The notes under the pieces were generated by a model. That model saw nothing but the letters and a program-made list of their open reading frames with translations. It had not been told where the DNA came from and made no database searches. Shown here in pieces: positions 56,868-64,000 of a stretch of DNA of 64,000 bases; within the stretch, counting starts at the first letter, position 1; the number at the start of each line of letters is the position of its first letter. A program made the translations under genes and the position numbers. Source of the stretch: Flavobacteriales bacterium (GTDB lineage Bacteria; Bacteroidota; Bacteroidia; Flavobacteriales_D; Crocinitomicaceae); assembly GCA_947497485.1 (NCBI GenBank), contig CANMHB010000006.1, forward strand, positions 113,697 through 177,696. Reading direction: 5' to 3'.

Positions 56868-57075
56868 GAGTTTTCAATTTAAAATCCTGCTTACAACCTG
56901 GAAATAAAAAAGTTCAAAATAATTGAATCTAAAATTATAAATCGAAGTAAGTTTTCATTATTTTTTTAAAAATAATTGCCTTCTTGAAGTTTACAATATT
57001 CATTTAATGATTCTACTTATTCTTAAAAATAAAGATTGAATTGTCTATTATCAACCTTTTCAAAGCCCTTTTTCC

Positions 57076-57083
57076 TAACTTTG
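57076..57083 (+). promoter_or_regulatory. Putative -7 element of alaS
   Basis: TAACTTTG, followed by C, matches the Bacteroidota -7 consensus 18 bases before ATG 57102. A weak T-rich stretch stands in place of the -33. Confidence 0.5.
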
Positions 57084-57101
57084 CCCTTTCAAAATTAAAA
57101 A

Positions 57102-59729
57102 ATGACAGTTTCTGAAATCCGCCAAAAATTCTTTGATTTTTTCGAAAAAAAAGGTCATCAGATTGTTCAATCAGCTCCTATGGTTGTTAAAAACGATCCG
57201 ACTTTGATGTTCACGAATGCAGGAATGAATCAGTTTAAAGATTTTTTTCTTGGTTATCAATCACCTATAGATAGACGTATAGCGAATTCTCAAAAATGTT
57301 TACGAGTATCTGGAAAACATAATGATTTAGAAGAAGTTGGCGTAGACACCTATCACCATACGATGTTTGAGATGCTCGGAAATTGGTCGTTTGGAGACTA
57401 TTTCAAAAAAGAGGCTATTGAGTGGGCTTGGGAATTATTAACCGAAATTTATAAAATACCAACGGATCGTCTCTATGTTACGGTCTTTGAAGGAGATTTA
57501 AATGACAATGTTCCCCGAGATGAAGAAAGCATTGATATTTGGAAAAAATATATTGCAGAGGATCGGATAATTTTAGCCTCCAAAAAAGATAACTTCTGGG
57601 AAATGGGCGATACAGGCCCATGCGGTCCATGTACGGAAATTCATGTCGATTTGCGCAATGATTCAGAACGTCAAAAAATAAATGGATTAGAATTGGTAAA
57701 CAATGACCATCCGCAAGTCATAGAGATTTGGAACAACGTTTTTATGCAATTCAACCGAAAGTCTGACGGAAGTCTTGAACCGTTACCAGCAACGCACGTC
57801 GACACAGGAATGGGACTTGAACGCCTCGCAATGGCATTACAAGGAAAGCAAAGTAATTACGATACAGATCTATTTCAGACGCTTATTCAACATATGGTTA
57901 ATGTTTCTGGAAAACAATATGGAAAATCAGAGGATACCGATATTGCATTGCGTGTAATTGCCGACCATATTCGTGCCATAGCATTTTCTATTGCTGACGG
58001 TCAACTGCCAGCAAATAATGGCGCAGGTTATGTGATAAGGAGAATTCTAAGAAGAGCAGTGCGTTACGGATATCAAACACTTGGTCTGAAGGAACCTTTC
58101 CTATGTAATTTATCGATCGTTTTGAGTGATTTAATGGGGAATCCATATCAAGAATTAATCACTCAGAAGGAACTAATTTTTAAAGTAATTAAAGAAGAAG
58201 AACTTAGTTTCTTTCGAACACTTGAATTAGGAATAAAACGAATTGAAGACCTAATTACTCTGCTAAAATCACAAAAAACAGAAGTTATTTCAGGTGATTC
58301 AGTTTTCGAATTATATGATACCTATGGTTTTCCTGTTGACTTAACTTCGTTAATTGCGAGAGAAAATGAATTAATCATTGATGAAGAAGGGTTCAATCAA
58401 GAACTTCAAAAACAAAAGGATCGTTCGCGAGCTGCTACAGTGGTTGAAACAGACGATTGGGTTCAAGTCAACTCTGATGCAACGACTGAATTCATTGGCT
58501 ACGATTACACAGAAGCGGAAGTAGAAATCATCAAATTTCGAAAGGTTTCACAGAAAGGAAAATCGTTTTATCAACTAGTTTTAAATAAAACACCTTTTTA
58601 CCCTGAAGGAGGTGGACAGGTTGGAGATCAAGGGACATTGACGAATAATTCTGGTCGAATCGCTATTTTTGATACGAAAAAGGAAAATAACTTAATTATT
58701 CATTTAACTAATCAATTGATTGAGAATTTAAATGGTTCTTTTAAAGCTGAAATCAATGTTAAAAAAAGAGAGTTAAGCTCTTTCAATCACTCAGCTACTC
58801 ACCTTCTGCACCATGCGCTTCGCAAAGTATTGGGCACACATGTTGAACAAAAAGGGTCATTGGTCAATTCCGATTACCTACGTTTTGACTTTTCACATTT
58901 TTCAAAGGTTTCGGATAAGGAATTGTCAAAAATCGAACAACTTGTTAGTGAAGCAATTCATTCAAATATTAGTTTAAATGAACAACGAGCTATTCCAATG
59001 GAAGAGGCTAAAAACATGGGAGCAATGGCCTTATTTGGTGAAAAATATGGCGAACGTGTTCGTGTAATTCAATTCGGTGAATCGGTGGAATTATGTGGTG
59101 GGATTCATGTCACCGCCACTGGTAAAATAGGGCTTTTTAAAATCACATCTGAATCGGCAGTTGCAGCAGGAATTCGTCGAATTGAGGCAATTACCGGTCC
59201 TACAGCAGAAAAGTACTTCCGTGAAAAAGCGTTAAAATTGGATGAAATTTCAATCCTATTAAAAAATCCAAAAGACCTTGCTAAAGCTATTGATGAATTA
59301 ATTTCTAAAAATAATCTTTTAACTAAAGAAGTAGAACATTTTCAGCGCGATAAAGCCAAACAATTAAAGTTGGAACTGAAGAACCAAATCATCCTTCAAA
59401 ACGAAATCAACTTTTTATCAGAAATCATCAATACTGACGCAAATACTTGTAAAGATATTTTATTTCAATTAAAAGGTGAGGTTCATAATTTTGTTGGAAT
59501 TATCGGTAATATTGATAAAGAAAAATGTGGATTGAGTCTAATTATTTCGGATAACTTGGTTAAAATAAATAATTGGGATGCTTCGAAATTTATTCGTGAA
59601 ATTTCTGTACATATTCAAGGTGGTGGTGGCGGTCAGTCATTTTTCGCCACTGCTGGAGGAAAGAATCAAAAAGGGTTAGAAAAAGCTATTGAACATTTTA
59701 AGGAGCTCATTTTTAATCTTAATAAATAA
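57102..59729 (+). CDS. alaS: Alanyl-tRNA synthetase
   Basis: This 875-residue class II synthetase charges tRNA-Ala and edits mischarged tRNA. The N-terminal catalytic domain includes motif 2 CLRVSGKHNDLEEVG and FMQFNRKSDGSLEPLP. The editing domain zinc site is His563 and His567 (HSATH), Cys665 and His669 (CGGIH). The C-Ala oligomerisation domain ends with QGGGGGQSFFATAGGKN. Length is canonical. It has its own putative promoter. Confidence 0.98.
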   Translation: MTVSEIRQKFFDFFEKKGHQIVQSAPMVVKNDPTLMFTNAGMNQFKDFFLGYQSPIDRRIANSQKCLRVSGKHNDLEEVGVDTYHHTMFEMLGNWSFGDYFKKEAIEWAWELLTEIYKIPTDRLYVTVFEGDLNDNVPRDEESIDIWKKYIAEDRIILASKKDNFWEMGDTGPCGPCTEIHVDLRNDSERQKINGLELVNNDHPQVIEIWNNVFMQFNRKSDGSLEPLPATHVDTGMGLERLAMALQGKQSNYDTDLFQTLIQHMVNVSGKQYGKSEDTDIALRVIADHIRAIAFSIADGQLPANNGAGYVIRRILRRAVRYGYQTLGLKEPFLCNLSIVLSDLMGNPYQELITQKELIFKVIKEEELSFFRTLELGIKRIEDLITLLKSQKTEVISGDSVFELYDTYGFPVDLTSLIARENELIIDEEGFNQELQKQKDRSRAATVVETDDWVQVNSDATTEFIGYDYTEAEVEIIKFRKVSQKGKSFYQLVLNKTPFYPEGGGQVGDQGTLTNNSGRIAIFDTKKENNLIIHLTNQLIENLNGSFKAEINVKKRELSSFNHSATHLLHHALRKVLGTHVEQKGSLVNSDYLRFDFSHFSKVSDKELSKIEQLVSEAIHSNISLNEQRAIPMEEAKNMGAMALFGEKYGERVRVIQFGESVELCGGIHVTATGKIGLFKITSESAVAAGIRRIEAITGPTAEKYFREKALKLDEISILLKNPKDLAKAIDELISKNNLLTKEVEHFQRDKAKQLKLELKNQIILQNEINFLSEIINTDANTCKDILFQLKGEVHNFVGIIGNIDKEKCGLSLIISDNLVKINNWDASKFIREISVHIQGGGGGQSFFATAGGKNQKGLEKAIEHFKELIFNLNK

Positions 59730-59772
59730 TTTTGATTAACCAATAAAACCGAGTTAAATTACTCAATGTATT

Positions 59773-59790
59773 TATTCAAAATATTGAATA
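59773..59790. terminator. Possible weak AT-rich hairpin after alaS
   Basis: A 7-bp inverted repeat TATTCAA / TTGAATA with a 4-base loop lies 44 bases after the alaS stop and is followed by an AT-rich stretch. It could stop alaS or be chance in AT-rich DNA. Confidence 0.25.
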
Positions 59791-59935
59791 ACAATATTTT
59801 AGATAGATTAAGCAACCCATTAAATATTATCTCGTTTTGATAGAGTAATTTGTTAGTAAATCAAAAGAAAGATTTATTCAATTCAAAGTAATTTTTGATT
59901 ATATTAGTTTTCTTATTTAGTCGATAAAAACGTAG

Positions 59936-62900
59936 ATGAGTTTTCTTAAAGGCGTATTGTTTTTTATACATTTTATTGTCATCGCGAAAGCTTTTGGGCA
60001 GCTAAATGCCTCTTTTTCTTCAGTTGATGTTGATCAATGTCAAAATAGCCTATTCACGCTCAATGCAACGAACACGACATACACTACTTATAATTGGACA
60101 ATAACGGGACCGTCTGGTTATAATTTCGTGTCTAGCAATAACCCAACCTCGATATCAGTAGTACTTTTTACTCCGGGACTTTATAATGTTCAGTTGACCG
60201 TTGGAAATGGGACGAGTACAACGACAAATAGTCAATTAAACTTTTTAACAGTTTATTCAAAACCTACCATTTCTTATGCAATTACACCATTAAATGGATG
60301 TGTGCCATCAAATGTTAGTTTTAATGGAAGTTGTACGGCTGGATCTGGCACTTTACAAACTTTCCAGGTTACTACAGGGACAGGAACGACTTTTAATACT
60401 GAGGATTTCAACTTTACTTACAGCGCAATTGGCAGTTATACGCCGTCTGCAACTGTTACCAATTCAGTTGGATGTTTTACCACTCAAAATCTATCAACAA
60501 TTACCGTAAATTCAACAGCAAGTCTATCTAGTACTTTAACTCCGAGCGCTATTTGTAGTGGTTCAACTTTTAATTACACACCGACAAGTTCGACTGCAAA
60601 TTGCACTTTCACTTGGACTCGAGCAGTAGTTCCAGGTATCTCGCAAGGTGCATCTTCTGGAAATGGCTCTATAAATGAAGTTTTGACGAATACCACAACT
60701 TCAAATGTAAATGTAACTTATGTATTGACAACTATAGCTCCAAATGGTTGTCAGACAGAACAGAACGTTATACTTGTCGTAAAACCAGAACCAAGCGTTA
60801 GTATAAATAATCCAAATCTGACCATTTGTGCTGGTCAAACAGGGACATTAACAGCCTCAGGAACGCCAGCGGGAGGATCATACTTATGGTCAGGTGGTCT
60901 AGGAAATTCCGCAACGGCATCTGTAAGTTCAGCTGGAACTTATTCTGTTTCGTATTCCGTAAATGGATGTACAAGCAGCAGCGCATCGGCAGTTGTCTCT
61001 ATTGGAACATCACCAAGTGTAACAACAAGCATTTCAGAAAACTCAGGAATTGCAAGTAATGATGGAATCATTTGTTCTGGTTCGAGTGTAACGATTACGG
61101 CAAATCCATCAGCACCTGGAGGAACGTATTTGTGGTCAAATGGTCAGACAACCCAATCAATAGCAGTTTCTCCAAATTTGACCACAACATATTCAGTTAC
61201 ATATACATTAGGTTGCCCTAGTACACCTAGTTCAACAACAATAACCGTAGCTCAAGGCCCTACAAATAGTTTTTCAAGCTCAATAACTAACTCTTGTAAT
61301 TTTCCAGTAACAGCTGAAATTGCATCAACAGCAACCGTTAGTGGTGGAAATACAATCACTTCAATATCATGGTCTTTCCCAGGTGGTGCACCGAATAATG
61401 GATCCGGAACAGGACCAATATCTGTCACATATGCTTCATCGGGTGTATACAACATTTCGATGACTACAACTGCAAGTAACAATTGTTCTACTGTTTCAAA
61501 TTTCAATCAAGCCATTGTAGTTGGAAATGGCGTTAATCCAACGTCTTCATTTTCATATTCCCCTTCACTGACTCAATGCATAGGTGAAAATTTCACATTC
61601 CAATATACTGGAATAGGTGCCGACTCAATTCAATGGAATTATGGTAATGGTACTATTGTATGGAGTTCTGAATCCACCGCTGTTAATTATGCTTATGGAA
61701 ATCCTGGGATATATAATGTAATTATGACTCCATACACTGTGATTGGAGGAAATGTTTTAGCATGTGCAGGGCAATCAGATACGATTACAGTTGTTATTTT
61801 GGGACCAAAAGCAAGTTTCAAAATTTCTTCATTAATATGTTCAAATCAATTTACCCGAACCTTCACTAATACCTCGACTGGAACAACTGGTTCAACATTA
61901 TACTCGTGGACATTCCAAAATGGTAGTCCCTCCACATCCAATATAATCGGTCCTCACACAGTAACTTGGCCAACTGAAGGAACTTTTACCATTACCTTAA
62001 CAGCGACAGATTCAACAACAGGTTGTCCTCCAAGTGTGGCAACAGCAACGATTAACGTTAATAATAACAATGGTGCTAATTTTCAAGCGACACAAGCTGG
62101 AATTCCAACTACTAGTATTTGTCTTGGGACGACCCTTACTTTTACAAATACGACACCATCTCCACAATATAATTCCGGAAACGCACCTGGTTCTATTTCG
62201 TCCTCAAACACCCAATGGGATTGGAATACAAATTCGGGAGTTTCATTTTCAAACTCGGCAGGTTTGATTGGAACCCCACAAACAAGAACATTCTCAAGTG
62301 CTAATGGATATTCCCCTGGAACCTATGGAATTGCCATGTTAAACATTGATAATAATGGATGTAAGGATACCATAATCAAGCCAAATTACATAACCATTAA
62401 TGGCGTTGTGGCAACCATTACGGCACCGGATGCGGTCTGTATCGGTGAAATTTTTTCACCTACTCATTCAGGTGTGTTATCTTCTATTGCCTCAACTACA
62501 TGGAATTGGGGAGATGGAACTCCTGTTTCAAATACTAACAACCCAACCCATTCTTACAGCACACCAGGCACATATACAATTACACTTACTTTGGTTGATA
62601 ATTCGCCTTTAAGTTGCACAACGGTGGTAACAAAGACAATCGTTGTTCGGAATCCTATTGCAAGTTTCACCGTTAACAGAAATTTTATATGTAACAACCA
62701 ATCCGTTTCAGTTACGAACACCTCGACAGGTATCGGAATCACTACTTATAGTTGGTCCGCTACCAATGCAGTCCCTTCCTCATCTTCTGTTGCCAATCCT
62801 GGTAGTTTTACATTTAATCAACAAGGGAATCAAACTATTATTCTTACAATTACAGATAATGAAGGCTGTACATCAACATCAAGTCTTCCAATATCCGTAT

Positions 62901-64000
62901 TTGACGTTAATGCATTAGCGAGTGCTAGTCAAACTAACTTTTCTTGTTTCAATCCTCCGAACCTCGTTAACTTCACGAACTTATCTACAAATAATCCAGA
63001 TATCACCTCAGCACAATGGAATTTCGGTAACGGACAAACTTCGACAAATTGGAATCCCTCAACAATTTATTCAATTGCAGGAACCTATAATGTCACCCTG
63101 ACGGTCACTTCACTTACGGGATGTACAAGTACACAGAATGTTGCAACTATTACAGTAGGTGGTTCAAGTGCAACAATTGATGTTACTAATTCAGAATTGA
63201 CAGGATGTTCTTGCTATAACGTTTCTTTTGCTGTTAGTACGGCGAATGCTGTTGATGCGGTATTATTATTTGGTGATGGTGGTTTTGTTACCTTGACTCC
63301 AAATGTAAACCAAACTGCATCTCATTCATATTGTAATACAGAAGGCTCTCCTTTAACTTACACTCCATCTGTTTATATAAGCAATAATACATGTAACGGT
63401 AATATAGACGCAACAGAATTAGTTACAGTTTATCCTGCTGCATTTTCGAGTGCAGGTCCAGACCAAACAATTTGCGCAGGCTCAAACATTACGCTTGCGG
63501 GAACAATTAGTGGTATTGCGACTCAAGGAGTTTGGACTGGTGGCGCAGGAACATTCAATCCTAATAATACGACACTCAATGCAGTCTACACACCAAGTGC
63601 TACTGAAATTACAGCAGGAACAGTTACGCTGACAATGACTACCAACGATCCTACAGGGCCTTGTAATGCTGCAAGTGATGCGATGACCATTACTATCAAT
63701 CCTGCTGCAACTGTTAATGCGGGTGCTGATCAAACTATCTGTTCTAGTGGAACAGTTACCCTTACAGGTACTCGTGGGGGCTCGGCTTCAAGTTCTTCTT
63801 GGACATCATCTGGAACTGGATCTTTCTCTAACGCAAGTTCCTTAACCCCTATTTACACACCAAGTGCTGCTGATATTACTGCAGGAACTGTAACACTTAC
63901 GCTTACAACCAACGATCCTGCTGGGCCTTGTCTTGCTGTTAGTGACCAAGTCGTTATTACCATTGCTTCTAACCCAACGGCAAATGCTGGGGTTGATCAA
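59936..64000 (+). CDS. Large PKD/Ig-repeat surface protein, 3' end outside window
   Basis: The frame from ATG 59936 is open for 1355 codons to the last base of the window, so the stop is not here. A signal peptide (VLFFIHFIVIAKAFGQ) is followed by many PKD-type domains (WNWGDGTPVSNTN, WNFGNGQTSTN), Ig-like segments (SINNPNLTICAGQTGTLTA) and, from 63452, 89-residue Ig-like repeats beginning AGPDQTICAGS. The composition is Ser/Thr/Asn/Gly-rich, as in T9SS adhesins. The sorting domain would lie beyond the window, so secretion route is inference. Confidence 0.85.
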   Translation, partial: MSFLKGVLFFIHFIVIAKAFGQLNASFSSVDVDQCQNSLFTLNATNTTYTTYNWTITGPSGYNFVSSNNPTSISVVLFTPGLYNVQLTVGNGTSTTTNSQLNFLTVYSKPTISYAITPLNGCVPSNVSFNGSCTAGSGTLQTFQVTTGTGTTFNTEDFNFTYSAIGSYTPSATVTNSVGCFTTQNLSTITVNSTASLSSTLTPSAICSGSTFNYTPTSSTANCTFTWTRAVVPGISQGASSGNGSINEVLTNTTTSNVNVTYVLTTIAPNGCQTEQNVILVVKPEPSVSINNPNLTICAGQTGTLTASGTPAGGSYLWSGGLGNSATASVSSAGTYSVSYSVNGCTSSSASAVVSIGTSPSVTTSISENSGIASNDGIICSGSSVTITANPSAPGGTYLWSNGQTTQSIAVSPNLTTTYSVTYTLGCPSTPSSTTITVAQGPTNSFSSSITNSCNFPVTAEIASTATVSGGNTITSISWSFPGGAPNNGSGTGPISVTYASSGVYNISMTTTASNNCSTVSNFNQAIVVGNGVNPTSSFSYSPSLTQCIGENFTFQYTGIGADSIQWNYGNGTIVWSSESTAVNYAYGNPGIYNVIMTPYTVIGGNVLACAGQSDTITVVILGPKASFKISSLICSNQFTRTFTNTSTGTTGSTLYSWTFQNGSPSTSNIIGPHTVTWPTEGTFTITLTATDSTTGCPPSVATATINVNNNNGANFQATQAGIPTTSICLGTTLTFTNTTPSPQYNSGNAPGSISSSNTQWDWNTNSGVSFSNSAGLIGTPQTRTFSSANGYSPGTYGIAMLNIDNNGCKDTIIKPNYITINGVVATITAPDAVCIGEIFSPTHSGVLSSIASTTWNWGDGTPVSNTNNPTHSYSTPGTYTITLTLVDNSPLSCTTVVTKTIVVRNPIASFTVNRNFICNNQSVSVTNTSTGIGITTYSWSATNAVPSSSSVANPGSFTFNQQGNQTIILTITDNEGCTSTSSLPISVFDVNALASASQTNFSCFNPPNLVNFTNLSTNNPDITSAQWNFGNGQTSTNWNPSTIYSIAGTYNVTLTVTSLTGCTSTQNVATITVGGSSATIDVTNSELTGCSCYNVSFAVSTANAVDAVLLFGDGGFVTLTPNVNQTASHSYCNTEGSPLTYTPSVYISNNTCNGNIDATELVTVYPAAFSSAGPDQTICAGSNITLAGTISGIATQGVWTGGAGTFNPNNTTLNAVYTPSATEITAGTVTLTMTTNDPTGPCNAASDAMTITINPAATVNAGADQTICSSGTVTLTGTRGGSASSSSWTSSGTGSFSNASSLTPIYTPSAADITAGTVTLTLTTNDPAGPCLAVSDQVVITIASNPTANAGVDQ
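63452..64000 (+). repeat. 267-bp direct repeat (89-residue Ig-like units), continuing past window
   Basis: The codon for Ala of AGxDQ occurs at 63452, 63719 and 63986, exactly 267 bases apart twice. Units share the opening AGxDQTIC and the segments YTPSAxxITAGTVTLT and TTNDPxGPC. The array starts here and continues to the right. Confidence 0.88.

Noticed and set aside
60294..63733. Several overlapping frames on both strands in the last gene
   Set aside because: They lie inside the long frame from 59936, which has a signal peptide and continuous PKD/Ig domains. Their products lack domain features.
1..64000. CRISPR array, insertion sequence, prophage or defence cluster
   Set aside because: No short regularly spaced repeats with unique spacers, transposase, integrase, nuclease or toxin-antitoxin motifs were found. 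The repeats present are protein coding.

Overview
The window is a dense chromosomal stretch of a low-GC Bacteroidota bacterium, most likely Flavobacteriales; a Crocinitomicaceae/Fluviicola-like lineage is my inference. The evidence is PorP/SprF-type membrane proteins, C-terminal type B sorting domains of the type IX secretion system (T9SS), PKD and SprB-type repeats, OmpA proteins with PD40 propellers, a type III glutamine synthetase, a BT_3928-like protein, DUF1599 and DUF5522 proteins. Putative promoters of the Bacteroidota form TAnnTTTG recur just upstream of starts. I see no rRNA, CRISPR array, insertion sequence, prophage or integrase. There is one tRNA gene, and no gene-free stretch exceeds 300 bases.

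Layout. 0-14 kb: end of a patatin/outer-membrane barrel protein, a VOC enzyme, ftsK, tRNA-Ala(GGC), an arginase-argS pair, topB, an Asp/Asn-hydroxylase-like gene coupled to an orphan, and a PorP-like protein. 14-20 kb: a cytoplasmic-looking metal-receptor protein coupled to cystathionine beta-synthase, a GH20 hexosaminidase and a netrin/TonB-C-like secreted protein. 20-36.6 kb: a long minus-strand run, read from right to left: DUF1599, DoxX/thioredoxin, tpiA, prmA, a 1531-residue secreted orphan, plsY, a 1945-residue SPOR/PD40/coiled-coil giant with a 28-residue repeat, clpS, rhomboid, and an OmpA/PD40 protein. 36.6-47.6 kb: folP, a T9SS type B protein with its PorP/SprF partner, an ACC-deaminase-like gene head-to-head with a DUF5522 gene, an acyltransferase, glnA type III, a Nudix hydrolase, mnmD and an O-methyltransferase. 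47.7-64 kb: a 1358-residue T9SS surface protein, a TonB-dependent receptor, a ZIP transporter, a VWA protein, alaS, and an adhesin-like gene that runs off the right edge.

Working together. Housekeeping genes (ftsK, argS, alaS, topB, tpiA, prmA, plsY, clpS, glnA, folP) alternate with envelope and surface genes. PorP/SprF proteins and type B sorted proteins fit T9SS export of large adhesins. The SPOR giant and the OmpA/PD40 protein both look like peptidoglycan-binding envelope scaffolds with propellers, and they flank clpS and a rhomboid protease. No classical defence or mobile system is visible. The least explained parts are the SPOR giant with its repeat, the 1531-residue secreted orphan, the hydroxylase-orphan pair, and the repeat adhesin at the right end.
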